Shown one piece after another: positions 1 through 8,710 of a DNA stretch of 35,624 bases. The stretch is taken from NCBI GenBank assembly GCA_900551245.1, contig URVC01000048.1:1-35624 (forward strand), given 5' to 3'. The notes under the pieces were generated by a model, which saw nothing but the letters and a program-made list of their open reading frames with translations, was not told the origin of the DNA and searched no databases. The translations under genes and the position numbers were made by a program. The DNA is from an uncultured bacterium (lineage in GTDB: Bacteria; Verrucomicrobiota; Lentisphaeria; Victivallales; Victivallaceae). Each line of letters begins with the position of its first letter. The first letter of the stretch is position 1.

Positions 1-1046
1 AAGGAGTTCTTTTCTACTCCGACAATTGCTTGTCACCTATACATGGTATCTTTCCTGCCGGGACCCGCTTTTATTCCCTGCATGAAATTGCGACCAAATT
101 CCGGGTGCACCGCCGCGTGATCGATGCGACGATTCTTCAGATGAAATCCCGGGGGCTGATCGAAAGCATTCCCCGGGTCGGCTGTTTCAGCAAGGTCACC
201 CGCAAGCCGGACTCCCGTCGGATTCTGCTGGCGGAACCGGACTGGCCCTCCGGCACAACCAGCCGCTGGAGCTGCGCCGCGCTGGAATATGCCGAACAGC
301 ACAAAAACTGGAATCTGGTTCGACGGCTCTACAACGGGGAGCACGAGGAGCTCTCCGCCATCTCAACCCGGAATTTCGATGCACTGATGATCCGTTACTG
401 GCACAGCAGTTTTTCCGCCGCGGACATGCGCTGGCTCTCCGAACAGTCCATTCCGGTCGTCATGCTGGGGATGGATGTCGGCGATTTCGAAATCAGCTCG
501 GTCTGCTCCGATGACAACGCGGGAGCGATTCTTGCCTGCGGCTACCTTCACCGCAAAGGCCACCGGCGGGTTCTGATGGTCATCAGTGAACCGGGGCAGA
601 AGATACGGGAGTGGAGCCGGAGATTTCCCGATACGGCAGAAATTCTCGGCATGGAGTGTTCCATGCTCGACTGCCATATGGAAAATTTCACCTATGCGCG
701 CAACCAGGCGTATGAAGCGGTACGCAACTATCTGCTCGCCCATGACGGGAAGGCCGATTTCACCGCAGTCTACGTCATCGCCGGCGAGAGCGTGCCGGGC
801 GTGATGAAGGCGATCCGGGAGTTCGGTTATCATATTCCGGATGACATCAGCATTCTGGCGCATACCGACGATGCGGACGGTGAGTTCATCCATCCGCCGC
901 TCTCCATCGTCGCCTACGATCAATCTGCAGAAGTGGAAGCCGTCTTCCGGGGAATCCGGGAGTGTCTTCAGGGGAAATACAACTCATTTCATGTCAAACT
1001 GCCGATGCGGATCATCGAACGGGATTCCGTCGCCGCACGAACGTGA
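1..1046 (+). CDS. GntR/LacI-type transcriptional regulator (5' partial)
   Basis: The reading frame is open from the left edge, so the true start lies outside the window; a TTG at base 30 is in frame but would cut into the DNA-binding domain. The N-terminus reads as a GntR winged helix-turn-helix (FPAGTRFYSLHEIATKF, then a second helix and an RGLIESIPRVGCF wing). The remainder looks like a LacI/periplasmic-binding-protein sensor domain: an AxxYLHRKGHRRVLMV segment and a C-terminal IPDDISILAHTDD segment are typical. Such GntR-LacI chimeras (AraR-like) usually repress sugar genes until a sugar binds. It lies 13 nt upstream of a pseudopilin and glycosidase operon on the same strand and probably controls that or the neighbouring ABC operon. 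The ligand cannot be read from the sequence. Confidence 0.85.
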   Translation, partial: GVLFYSDNCLSPIHGIFPAGTRFYSLHEIATKFRVHRRVIDATILQMKSRGLIESIPRVGCFSKVTRKPDSRRILLAEPDWPSGTTSRWSCAALEYAEQHKNWNLVRRLYNGEHEELSAISTRNFDALMIRYWHSSFSAADMRWLSEQSIPVVMLGMDVGDFEISSVCSDDNAGAILACGYLHRKGHRRVLMVISEPGQKIREWSRRFPDTAEILGMECSMLDCHMENFTYARNQAYEAVRNYLLAHDGKADFTAVYVIAGESVPGVMKAIREFGYHIPDDISILAHTDDADGEFIHPPLSIVAYDQSAEVEAVFRGIRECLQGKYNSFHVKLPMRIIERDSVAART

Positions 1047-1059
1047 ATGGAGAAGAAAA

Positions 1060-1827
1060 ATGCCGGAAAGAAAAAGAATTTTTACGCTCATCGAACTCCT
1101 GATCGTGATCGCGATCATCGCCATCCTGGCCGCCATGCTGCTGCCGGCGCTCAACAAAGCGCGCAAAACAGCTCACAAGGCGAGCTGTACGGCAAACCTC
1201 AAGCAGATCACTGCGGCCCATCTGCTTTACAGCAACGACAATCAGGATTTCATCCTCTTCAAGAGCAACCACAATCCGAAGGCGGACGGAGGCAATTTCA
1301 TCACGCACAACATGGCGCTCTACCAGAACAACTACCTGCCGGAAAAGAGTCCGATCTGGTTCTGCCCGGCCAACCCGAGAATTCCCCATTACCTGAGCCA
1401 AAATCTGGTCTACGGCATGTACGGCGTGCGCTGGGACAATGAACACAAGGAACAGAGCAGCGATTTCGACACCCGTCTGGGGAAATTCTACATCGACAAC
1501 CATGCCGGTTTCATCTTCTACAAAACCAATCGGCTGAAACAGCCCTCCAAGACTCCGCTGATGGCCGACTCCGTCACCATCAAGAGCGGAACCTACAACA
1601 AAGACGGGGTGGACTATCCGTACCGCGGCATGCCGTTCTATTACTGGTCCACCTCCAACACTATGGGGGAGGACAACATGGGCCACCTGATTCACGACGG
1701 GTTCAGCAACTTCTCCTTCTTCGACGGCAGCTGCCGGAGTTACTTCGGCCCCTCGCTGCGGCACACCATGGCGGTTAAAATCCGCCAGGCGACAACCGAA
1801 AATCTGGAAATTCTCAATATCTACTGA
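1060..1827 (+). CDS. H-X9-DG type pseudopilin-like secreted protein
   Basis: 255 aa. I chose the ATG at 1060 because GGAG lies 7 nt upstream and because it gives a class III (prepilin) leader: a short basic stretch MPERKRIF, then TLIELLIVIAIIAILAAMLLPAL with the conserved Glu five residues after the cleavage point. The hydrophobic helix is followed by a KAR...CxxNLKQI segment usual in this family. Near the C-terminus His212 and Asp222-Gly223 are separated by nine residues, the H-X9-DG signature of prepilin-processing-associated proteins that are abundant in Lentisphaerota and Planctomycetota. It is probably cleaved and methylated by a prepilin peptidase and displayed through a type II secretion-like machine. 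Its position between a sugar regulator and a secreted glycosidase suggests a role in glycan handling, but this is inference. Confidence 0.85.
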   Translation: MPERKRIFTLIELLIVIAIIAILAAMLLPALNKARKTAHKASCTANLKQITAAHLLYSNDNQDFILFKSNHNPKADGGNFITHNMALYQNNYLPEKSPIWFCPANPRIPHYLSQNLVYGMYGVRWDNEHKEQSSDFDTRLGKFYIDNHAGFIFYKTNRLKQPSKTPLMADSVTIKSGTYNKDGVDYPYRGMPFYYWSTSNTMGEDNMGHLIHDGFSNFSFFDGSCRSYFGPSLRHTMAVKIRQATTENLEILNIY

Positions 1828-1844
1828 ACGAAAGGTCCTTCCTC

Positions 1845-3548
1845 ATGCAGCCCCGTTGCCTTCCCCTGTTACTTCTGTCGATTGCGACCGCCGTCTCCGC
1901 AGCTGAAATCGGCGGCACCTTCCCCTGGCGCACGCTTCAAGCGGAAGAGGCGGCGACCAATGCCGAGCGTCTGAAACCCTCCCGCCGGGCGGGAGATTTC
2001 GCCGCGGAATGCGTCGGCAAAAGCGGCGTCCGTCTGAACCGGACCGGAGATTACGTCGAATTCACCGCGCCGGCGGCGGCGAACTCCATCGTGGTACGCT
2101 ATGCGATTCCCGACGCACCCGGCGGCGGCGAGGAGCACATGCTGAGCGGGTACGTCGACGGCAAACACCGGTTCGACCTGAAGCTCTCCAGCCGCCACAC
2201 CTGGCTGTACGGCAAGGAGCATGATCCGGTCAACGATCCGGAAGAGCTGAAACGGCTGCCCGGCACGGTGGCGCGCCGCTTCTTCGACGAGGCGCGTCTG
2301 CTCACCGGACCGATTCCCGCCGGCGCGAAAATCCGACTGCAGAAGGATGCCTCTGACACCGCCCGGTATTATGTGATCGATCTGATCGATCTTGAAGAGG
2401 TGCCGCCGCCGATTCCCCGCCCGGAAAATTCTCTTTCCGTCAAGGAGTTCGGCGCCGTCGGGGACGGGCTTTTCGACGACAGTGACGCCATCGCCCGCTG
2501 CCTCGACGCGGCGGCAAAGCAGAAAAAGACGGTCTACCTTCCGCCGGGCGTCTACCGGACCAGCCGCCGTTTTGCGATCGACGAGATTGCAATCCAGGGG
2601 GCCGGCATGTGGTACACGACCATTCTCAACCGGCGGGACAATCTGGCGGAAAAAAGCAACGGAGTCGGGTTTCAGGTGAACGGGCGTTCGACGCTCCGCG
2701 ACTTCGCCATCCACGGCGACGGCACCCGCCGCGGCGAAGAATCCCACCCGCTCCGGGGAGACTGGGGCAAGGGTTCCCTGGTGGAAAATCTCTGGATCGA
2801 ACAGGCCGAATGCGGCATCTGGGTCGGCCGTGACAACCAGCCGGTTCCGGAAGAGCTGACCGTGCGCAACTGCCGGTTCCGCAACCTGCTCGCCGACGGA
2901 ATCAACCTCTGCGCCGGAACGCAGAACTCCATCGTGGAAAACTGCCATGCCCGCGGCACCGGCGACGACTCCTTCGTCATCTGGGCCGCGCCGAAGGGAC
3001 GGCTGGCCTCCAGCAACAACGTCATCCGCAACTGTACCGCGGAAGCGCCGTGGCGTGCGCGCTGCTTCGCCATCTTCGGCGGCAGCAACAACCGGGTGGA
3101 GAACTGCGTGGGGCGCGACACGCTCACCAGCGGAGGGCTCACCGCGACCACCGAATTCGATTCCTGGCCGCTGGGCGGCACCACCGTGTTCCGGAACATC
3201 CGGCTGGAGCGGTGCGGCGGCTGGTTCTGGAACGGTCTGCCCTACGGCACGATCGTCCTGCGGGCGGAAAAGCGGGACTATCTCGGCGACGTGCTCTTCG
3301 AAAACATCACCGCGATCGACAACGTCAACGCCGGCATCACCGTCATCTGGGGCGAAAAAAATGTGCAGAAAATCACCTTCCGGAATGTCGTATTTGACGG
3401 CATCGGCCGGTGCGGCGTGGAGATCTTCCGCGACTCCCGCGGTGAAATCAAGCTGGACAACGTGCGGTTTCTGAACAATGCAGGGCCGCTTCAAATCAAC
3501 GCGTCGGCAGACAAGTTCCGGATCAACGGACTGCCGACGGAACAATGA
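1845..3548 (+). CDS. Secreted GH87-like right-handed beta-helix glycosidase
   Basis: 567 aa with a Sec signal peptide (about residues 1-20, ending AVSAAE). Residues about 25-185 look like a carbohydrate-binding-type beta-sandwich. From about residue 197 the typical pectate-lyase-3 beta-helix entry VKEFGAVGDGLFDDSDAI appears, followed by beta-helix coils. Asp351 (ADGINL) and Asp374-Asp375 (GTGDDS) have the 23/24-residue spacing that I recall for the three catalytic aspartates of GH87 alpha-1,3-glucanase/mycodextranase. The flanking GAGMWYTTILN and WIEQAECGIWVG segments also resemble that family. Likely role: hydrolysis of an alpha-glucan or related polysaccharide outside the cytoplasm. Alternative: another polygalacturonase- or lyase-like beta-helix enzyme. 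The fold is much surer than the substrate. It lies 17 nt after the pseudopilin and 19 nt before a small secreted protein, so they are probably cotranscribed. Confidence 0.75.
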   Translation: MQPRCLPLLLLSIATAVSAAEIGGTFPWRTLQAEEAATNAERLKPSRRAGDFAAECVGKSGVRLNRTGDYVEFTAPAAANSIVVRYAIPDAPGGGEEHMLSGYVDGKHRFDLKLSSRHTWLYGKEHDPVNDPEELKRLPGTVARRFFDEARLLTGPIPAGAKIRLQKDASDTARYYVIDLIDLEEVPPPIPRPENSLSVKEFGAVGDGLFDDSDAIARCLDAAAKQKKTVYLPPGVYRTSRRFAIDEIAIQGAGMWYTTILNRRDNLAEKSNGVGFQVNGRSTLRDFAIHGDGTRRGEESHPLRGDWGKGSLVENLWIEQAECGIWVGRDNQPVPEELTVRNCRFRNLLADGINLCAGTQNSIVENCHARGTGDDSFVIWAAPKGRLASSNNVIRNCTAEAPWRARCFAIFGGSNNRVENCVGRDTLTSGGLTATTEFDSWPLGGTTVFRNIRLERCGGWFWNGLPYGTIVLRAEKRDYLGDVLFENITAIDNVNAGITVIWGEKNVQKITFRNVVFDGIGRCGVEIFRDSRGEIKLDNVRFLNNAGPLQINASADKFRINGLPTEQ

Positions 3549-3567
3549 TCACAAGGAGGAACTGACG

Positions 3568-4092
3568 ATGAAAAAAACCTGGCTTTGTCTTGCCGTCGCG
3601 GCACTGGCGGTCACCACATCGGCAAAGGAGTATAAACTGGCCACCGACTGGACATTCCGCGGCCGCCAGATGGACTCCTCCGTCTCGGTCGGTCCGTTCT
3701 CCCCGGAGAGTCCACAGCAGCTTCTGACCCTCACCGCCGTCCGGAATGACGGCTGGCTCACCCTGCGGCAGACGCCGGTCGCCGTCTCCTCTCTGCCGAA
3801 AATTCCGGAAGGGAAGAAACTGGTCATCACACTGGTCTACCGCCAGAAGATGGAGAACGTCTCCGGCAGAGCGTTCGCCACGCTGGAGTTCTACGACAAC
3901 AACGCCCAGCGGATCTGGTTCTACGACGACAAGCCGCTCAACGGCAGTGCCGACTGGAGCGACCGCAGCGTCAAACGGACGCTGACGGCGATTCCGGAGG
4001 GCGCGCGCTGGTTCGGCGTCTCGTTCCATCTGGGGAAATCCTCCGGCAAGGTGGAATTTCTCAATCCCCGCCTCGACATCTCCATTCAGTAA
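3568..4092 (+). CDS. Small secreted beta-sandwich-like protein
   Basis: 174 aa. The ATG at 3568 follows a strong AAGGAGGA ribosome-binding site and gives a clean signal peptide (MKKTWLCLAVAALAVTTSA). An in-frame start further upstream would overlap the preceding gene and lose the signal peptide. The mature part is rich in alternating beta-strand stretches with aromatic residues and ends in a GARWFGVSFHLGKSSGKVEFLNPRLDI-type strand pair (described, not matched to a named family), reminiscent of CBM4/9-like jelly rolls in which a final strand reads 'F-D-x-x-x-L'. No catalytic motif is seen. It lies between the glycosidase and the acetylesterase and may be an accessory glycan-binding protein. 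The family assignment is uncertain. Confidence 0.7.
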   Translation: MKKTWLCLAVAALAVTTSAKEYKLATDWTFRGRQMDSSVSVGPFSPESPQQLLTLTAVRNDGWLTLRQTPVAVSSLPKIPEGKKLVITLVYRQKMENVSGRAFATLEFYDNNAQRIWFYDDKPLNGSADWSDRSVKRTLTAIPEGARWFGVSFHLGKSSGKVEFLNPRLDISIQ

Positions 4093-4104
4093 GGGGGAAG
4101 CATC

Positions 4105-4881
4105 ATGAAGTCGCTCTTTCTCGCACTTCTTCTGGCCGCGGGGATTCTGCTTCCGGCGGCGGAACTGCCGCCGAAGGAGAAGTTTCATCTGTTTCTGCTC
4201 GCCGGACAATCCAACATGGCCGGCCGCGGCGCCATCGCCCCGGAGGACAAAGTGCCTCATCCGCGGGTCCTGATGCTCGACCGTTCCGGCAACTGGGTTC
4301 CGGCGGTGGATCCGGTCCACTTTGACAAACCCTTCGCCGGCGTCGGTCCGGGCAGACGGTTCGCCATTTTGCTGGCGGAGAGCGATCCCTCCATCACCGT
4401 CGGATTGATCCCAGCTGCCTGCGGCGGCTCCCCGCTCTCGACCTGGACTCCCGGCGCCTTCTGGCAGCAGACGGAAAGCCACCCCTACGACGATGCGCTC
4501 GCCCGCACCCGCAAGGCGATGGAATCCGGCACGCTCAAAGGGATCCTCTGGCACCAAGGGGAGGCCGACTGCGGCAACTCCCTCAGCCGTACCTATCACA
4601 AGCGTCTGACGGAACTCTTCCGCCGGTTCCGGAGTGAGTTCGGCAATCCCGAACTGCCGATTCTGGTCGGTCAGCTGAGCCAGTTCCCCGGTGAAAAGTG
4701 GAACGACTCCAAGAAGCGGGTCGACGCCGCACAGCGGAAGGTGGTCGAAGAGATGGCCCCGGCCGCTTTCGTCACCTCGGAGGGGTTGACCTCCAATCCG
4801 GACCGGGTTCACTTCGACGCGAAGAGTCAGCGTGAATTCGGGCGGCGCTACTTCGAAGCGTACCGGAAACTTCTCCGCTGA
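4105..4881 (+). CDS. Secreted SGNH carbohydrate acetylesterase (sialate O-acetylesterase domain, CE6-like)
   Basis: 258 aa with a signal peptide (about residues 1-18, ending LLPAAE). The nucleophile block GQSNMAGRG places Ser36. A WHQGEADCG block in the middle and Asp233-x-x-His236 (DRVHF) near the C-terminus complete the SGNH catalytic set. Length and order fit the DUF303/SASA family, whose secreted members remove acetyl groups from xylan or other glycans. A GGGGGAAG ribosome-binding site lies just upstream. It is the last gene of the first + strand operon and is followed by a hairpin terminator. Likely role: deacetylating the polymer attacked by the neighbouring glycosidase, although the substrate is not determined by sequence. 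Confidence 0.85.
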   Translation: MKSLFLALLLAAGILLPAAELPPKEKFHLFLLAGQSNMAGRGAIAPEDKVPHPRVLMLDRSGNWVPAVDPVHFDKPFAGVGPGRRFAILLAESDPSITVGLIPAACGGSPLSTWTPGAFWQQTESHPYDDALARTRKAMESGTLKGILWHQGEADCGNSLSRTYHKRLTELFRRFRSEFGNPELPILVGQLSQFPGEKWNDSKKRVDAAQRKVVEEMAPAAFVTSEGLTSNPDRVHFDAKSQREFGRRYFEAYRKLLR

Positions 4882-4907
4882 AGACGGCGGTTTCTCCCAC
4901 AGAAACA

Positions 4908-4945
4908 ACGGGCTCCGGATGAATTCCGGAGCCCGTGCTGTTTTT
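4908..4945. terminator. Bidirectional intrinsic terminator between convergent genes
   Basis: Arms 4908-4919 and 4925-4936 form a 12-bp perfect stem (ACGGGCTCCGGA pairing with its complement) with a 5-nt loop. On the + strand a TTTTT run follows (4941-4945). On the - strand the downstream tract is only moderately T-rich (TTGTTTCTG). It lies between the + strand acetylesterase and the end of the - strand sialate esterase gene, so it can stop both transcripts. The last bases of the T-run overlap the - strand stop codon. Confidence 0.85.
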
Positions 4946-6897
4946 CAGAGGATTTCCAGCTCGAAGGTGGGAGCCGGCAACCCGTCTGCATTGCGCAGGA
5001 GCGCACCCTGCGGATTGTCGGCCCACGCATAGCGGAGCCGGCGCGGCCGTCCCTGACCGGCGTACGGCAGCCGCACCTCCTCCCCGGAAATTTCCGGCTC
5101 CACCGGCTGGAATTCGCCATCCGCACCGGCGATGGCGAAGAGCGTGGGGCCGGGATCGAACCGCAACCCCTCCGCACAGCGGCGGAAGCGGAGCCGGACC
5201 GCGTCCCCTTCGAACACCGCCGCGAGCGGCATAGGGCCGTTCTCCACCAGATTTTTCCCGTATTCACGGCGAAGCGCGAGGCGGGCGAGCCGTTCGCCCA
5301 CTTCCCGCTTGCGTTTCGGGTGAATGTTCTCCACGTCGCCGAGGTCGATCGTCACGGCAAAATCGTTCCCGGTCGACTCTGCGGCGAACTGCTGCCCCAG
5401 ACGCAACGGCGCCCAGGTGCTCGTCTCTTCGTAAGCTGCTTCGGCATGGAATCCGGGCAGCTGAACCTGGTAGAAGGGGAAATCCCCCTGCCCCCACGCC
5501 CGGCGCCAGTCTTCGATCAGCGACTTCATCAAGCCGCCGTACTCCCGGTTGCGGCGAAGCGTATTGTGTTCGCCCTGATACCAGATCACCCCCCGTATCG
5601 CATAGGGGACCAGCGGGGCGATCATGTTGTCATACAGCACATAGGGCATATTGCAACTGCCGTAAAGCACCTCCGTCCCCGGCACGGGCGAAACCGCCGG
5701 CGGCAGGGTAATCAACCCCATGTTGAACTCGGTTGCGTAACGCCACGGGCCGGAGAGTTCGATCCCCGTCTCCGGGGCCGCCCCCTCCGGATAGAGCCGC
5801 ATGGCGTCCGCCGGACCGATCATGCCGCCGTCGAAGAGGAAGGAGTAGGCCCGCACCGCAACGACCGCACGGCCCTCCCGAACCAGTTCCGGCGCGACCC
5901 GGTATTCGCGCAACTCGCACCAGACATTCGTATCCACGCCGGAACCGGTCGCTCCGACCTGCACGCCGTTGAAATAGGTGATGTCATGCTTGTCCACCGC
6001 ACCGATCGCCAGCGTGAGCGGCCGCCCCGCCCACGCCGACGGAATCTCCACTTCGCGCCGGAACCAGAGCACGCCGTTGTAGTTCTCGCCCGCCTGATTC
6101 CAACGCCCCGGCAACGTCATCAGTTTCCAGCCGGAGTCGTCGAAGCCGGGCTCCGCCCAGCCCCGGCCGACGCCGTCGTTTTCCGGGCAGCCGGTCGCCC
6201 GGATTATCTCCTCCAGCCCGTCGTACTGCGGGGAACTCACATCGCGGTCACAATTTCCGCTCCACCGTTCCGGCTGGAACATCTCCGCCTCAAGCTCCAG
6301 CACGAAGTCGCGAAAATCCGGATTCTGCACCAGCGCTTCGCGGCTGCACCACGCCATCGCATCCGTCCCGCCCCAGGAGGAGTGGACGATTCCCACGGTC
6401 ACGCCGGTCGCCTGCGCCACCTCGCGGGCGAAGTAGAACGCCGCGGCGGAAAACACTCTGCTGTTTCCCCGCTCCGGCCGCATCCAGCGGGCGCGGAATT
6501 CCGTCCGTCCGCCGGTCCGGGCACAGTGCGGCACGTTCAGCATCCGGACATTTTCCGCCTTCTCCGCCTCCTCCGCCGCGGCCTCACTCACGGAACCGAG
6601 CGCCATCTCCATATTCGACTGGCCGGAGGCCAGCCACACTTCTCCAACCATGATCTCGCGCAGGGAACAGCGCTCCCCGCGGTCGGGCAGCTCCGCCTCC
6701 AGCACAAACGGTCCGCCCGCCTCGCCGGGGCTGAACCGGACCAGAAACCGCCCGTCCGGCGTCGAGAGCACCCGGCGGCACTCCCCGCGGAAACGCACCT
6801 CCACCAGCGTCCGCGGCTCCGCCGTTCCCCACACCGGAATCGGCATCCGTCGCTGCAGAACCGCATAATCCGAAAACACAGAAGCAAATTGAATCAT
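4945..6897 (-). CDS. Sialate O-acetylesterase-like SGNH enzyme (cytoplasmic)
   Basis: 650 aa, without a signal peptide. The N-terminal beta domain (SDYAVLQRRMPIPVWG) and the nucleophile block LASGQSNMEM (Ser94) are characteristic of the bacterial sialate O-acetylesterase family. SWGGTDAMAW and GVIWYQGEHN are further conserved blocks. An inserted jelly-roll like the GH2 sugar-binding domain is visible around residues 230-350 (WAEPGFDDSGWK, VLWFRREV). A His in an ENIHP context near residue 540 probably completes the triad. Role: removal of O-acetyl groups from an imported sugar; the true substrate may be sialic acid or another acetylated glycan. It is the last gene of the ABC-transporter operon but is separated from the permease gene by an intrinsic terminator, so its expression may be lower or conditional. 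Confidence 0.85.
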   Translation of the reverse strand: MIQFASVFSDYAVLQRRMPIPVWGTAEPRTLVEVRFRGECRRVLSTPDGRFLVRFSPGEAGGPFVLEAELPDRGERCSLREIMVGEVWLASGQSNMEMALGSVSEAAAEEAEKAENVRMLNVPHCARTGGRTEFRARWMRPERGNSRVFSAAAFYFAREVAQATGVTVGIVHSSWGGTDAMAWCSREALVQNPDFRDFVLELEAEMFQPERWSGNCDRDVSSPQYDGLEEIIRATGCPENDGVGRGWAEPGFDDSGWKLMTLPGRWNQAGENYNGVLWFRREVEIPSAWAGRPLTLAIGAVDKHDITYFNGVQVGATGSGVDTNVWCELREYRVAPELVREGRAVVAVRAYSFLFDGGMIGPADAMRLYPEGAAPETGIELSGPWRYATEFNMGLITLPPAVSPVPGTEVLYGSCNMPYVLYDNMIAPLVPYAIRGVIWYQGEHNTLRRNREYGGLMKSLIEDWRRAWGQGDFPFYQVQLPGFHAEAAYEETSTWAPLRLGQQFAAESTGNDFAVTIDLGDVENIHPKRKREVGERLARLALRREYGKNLVENGPMPLAAVFEGDAVRLRFRRCAEGLRFDPGPTLFAIAGADGEFQPVEPEISGEEVRLPYAGQGRPRRLRYAWADNPQGALLRNADGLPAPTFELEIL

Positions 6898-6910
6898 ACC
6901 ATCCTCTCTC

Positions 6911-6946
6911 TAAAAAACGAAAGGAAGCGGCAGAACCGCCGCTTCC
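6911..6946 (-). terminator. Internal intrinsic terminator between permease and esterase genes
   Basis: A perfect 9-bp stem (GGAAGCGGC at 6923-6931, GCCGCTTCC at 6938-6946) with a 6-nt loop is followed on the - strand by TTTCGTTTTTT (A-run 6912-6917 on the + strand). The T tract ends only about 14 nt before the esterase ATG, and the esterase ribosome-binding site (GAGAGGA) begins right after it. Confidence 0.8.
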
Positions 6947-6964
6947 CCCCGGGAGTTGTTTTCC

Positions 6965-7795
6965 TTACCCTTTGACCGCGCCTGACGACAGACCGCGTAT
7001 AAAGAGCTTCATACAGAAGATAAACAGAATCACCAGCGGGATGGAGGCGATCGTGTATCCCGCCATCAGCTGCCCCCAGTTCTTGGTGTATTCGCCCTCC
7101 AGGTGGAGCAGCGCCACCGCGATCGTCTGCAAGTTGGTGTCGCGCAGATAGAGCAGCGGCGAAACGAAGTTGTTCCACTGGCCGATGATCGAGAGGATTC
7201 CCAGCGTGCCGAGAATCGGCATCGACATCGGCACCACCACGTGCCAGATCTGGTAGAAGGTGTTGCCGCCGTCGATCTCAATCGCGTCGAAGAGATCCTG
7301 CGGAATGTCCTCGATGAAGTTGCGCAGCACGAAGATGTTGAACGCCTGCCCGCCGGCGATGCCCGGCAGAATCAGCGCAAAATGGGTGTTGTACAGCCCG
7401 AGCGAGGTGATCAGTTTGAACATCGGCACCATGTTCGCCACGGCCGGATACATCATCAGGATGACGAAGATGCCGAAGAGGAACTTCGACCCCGGCATCC
7501 GGTAGCGGGCGAAGAAGAAGGCGCCGACCACCGCACAGACCAGCGTCAGCACCGTCGTGGACATGGCGATGAAAGCGGTGTTGAAGATCTTTCCGCCGAT
7601 CTGCTCCCAGCCGTACACGTAGTTGGCCCAGTGGAACGGAGGTTCCGGGAACCACGGGTTGCGGGCGAACTGCTGATTGTCCTTCAGCGAGATCGTCAGC
7701 ATGAGGTAGAAGGGCACGAAGGCGAAAAAGAGAATGATGAGAATGAAGACGTGCTTCCAGAATTCCACAAATTTCGATCGAACTACACGAGCCAT
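6965..7795 (-). CDS. Carbohydrate ABC transporter permease, MalG-type
   Basis: 276 aa, the usual length for MalG/UgpE/LacG-type permeases. There are six likely membrane helices, the first at about residues 15-35 (VFILIILFFAFVPFYLML) and the last near the C-terminus. The cytoplasmic EAA loop reads AIEIDGGNTFYQIWHVVVP, which docks on the ATPase subunit. The C-terminus FCMKLFIRGLSSGAVKG is the typical 'G-L-x-x-G-A-V-K-G' ending of this family. It starts 12 nt after the MalF-type gene. No ATPase gene is present in the operon, so a shared MsmK/UgpC-type ATPase encoded elsewhere is expected. Confidence 0.93.
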   Translation of the reverse strand: MARVVRSKFVEFWKHVFILIILFFAFVPFYLMLTISLKDNQQFARNPWFPEPPFHWANYVYGWEQIGGKIFNTAFIAMSTTVLTLVCAVVGAFFFARYRMPGSKFLFGIFVILMMYPAVANMVPMFKLITSLGLYNTHFALILPGIAGGQAFNIFVLRNFIEDIPQDLFDAIEIDGGNTFYQIWHVVVPMSMPILGTLGILSIIGQWNNFVSPLLYLRDTNLQTIAVALLHLEGEYTKNWGQLMAGYTIASIPLVILFIFCMKLFIRGLSSGAVKG

Positions 7796-7807
7796 TGCTC
7801 AACACTC

Positions 7808-8710
7808 CTATTTGTTTACCCGGACGAATTTGTTGTTGATCAGCGTCAACACCAGCGTCACCAGGAAGATGACAAACCCGATCGCACAGCCGTAACCGAA
7901 GAGGCCGCGCGAGAACGCTTCGCGGAAGATCATGAGACCGGGCACCGTTGCGATCCCGTCCGGACCGCCGTCGATGCCGAGGAAGAGGTAAATGTTCTCC
8001 CAGCTCTGAATCGTGCCGATGATCATCAGAATCAGATTGATGCGCACCTGCGTCATGATCAGCGGCAGCTCGATCCGCCAGAAGACGGTGAGCGGACCGG
8101 CGCCGTCGATGTCCGCCGCTTCATAGATGTCCTCGCTGATTCCCTGAAGTCCGGCCAGATAGATCAGCACGCCGAATGCGCCCACCCACGGGAACCCCAT
8201 GAACACCAGCGACGGAATCACCAGCGACGGGTCGGAGAGCCACTGCACCGTTTCCGTAGGTGCAATGAATCCCATCAACCGCAGCAACCCGTTCAGGATG
8301 CCGCTGTTCGGCTCGTAGAAATACTTCCAGATCAGAATTCCGACCATCGAGGGGATGATCATCGGAATCACGAAGAGAATCCGGTACAGATACCCGATCC
8401 GGTCGTTGATGACGTGATGCAGCACCACCGCCACCAGAATCGGCAGAATCATTTTGACGACATTCGCCACCACAAAGATCCCCACCACGTAGAAACTTCG
8501 CAGCAGATCCTGGTCGAGCATCACCCGCCGTAGGTAATCCAGCCCGATGAACTCCTCGACGGTGTCGCCGTCCCACCGGTAGAACATGTGGTAGATACCG
8601 TTGAAAATCACCTGATAGTTGAACAGCAGCACCATGCCGAGCGGCACCACGATCAGGAGATAGACCGGCCAGTAATAGCGCAGCTTTTTTACCGATACTT
8701 CAATTGCCAT
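7808..8710 (-). CDS. Carbohydrate ABC transporter permease, MalF-type
   Basis: 300 aa with about six transmembrane helices (first at about residues 13-31, YWPVYLLIVVPLGMVLLFN). The EAA loop is EAADIDGAGPLTVFWRIELP, close to the consensus. It pairs with the MalG-type protein to form the membrane channel of a sugar or oligosaccharide importer. Its start codon lies inside the end of the binding-protein gene (11-nt overlap), which suggests translational coupling. The transported sugar cannot be deduced, but the neighbouring esterase suggests an acetylated sugar. Confidence 0.93.
   Translation of the reverse strand: MAIEVSVKKLRYYWPVYLLIVVPLGMVLLFNYQVIFNGIYHMFYRWDGDTVEEFIGLDYLRRVMLDQDLLRSFYVVGIFVVANVVKMILPILVAVVLHHVINDRIGYLYRILFVIPMIIPSMVGILIWKYFYEPNSGILNGLLRLMGFIAPTETVQWLSDPSLVIPSLVFMGFPWVGAFGVLIYLAGLQGISEDIYEAADIDGAGPLTVFWRIELPLIMTQVRINLILMIIGTIQSWENIYLFLGIDGGPDGIATVPGLMIFREAFSRGLFGYGCAIGFVIFLVTLVLTLINNKFVRVNK

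Noticed and set aside
5320..6975. A 551-codon + strand frame opposite the sialate esterase gene
   Set aside because: The opposite strand encodes a textbook SGNH protein; this frame has only shadow composition.
7103..8533. A 476-codon + strand frame opposite the two permease genes
   Set aside because: His/Asp/Gln-rich shadow of hydrophobic codons; the permeases are certain.
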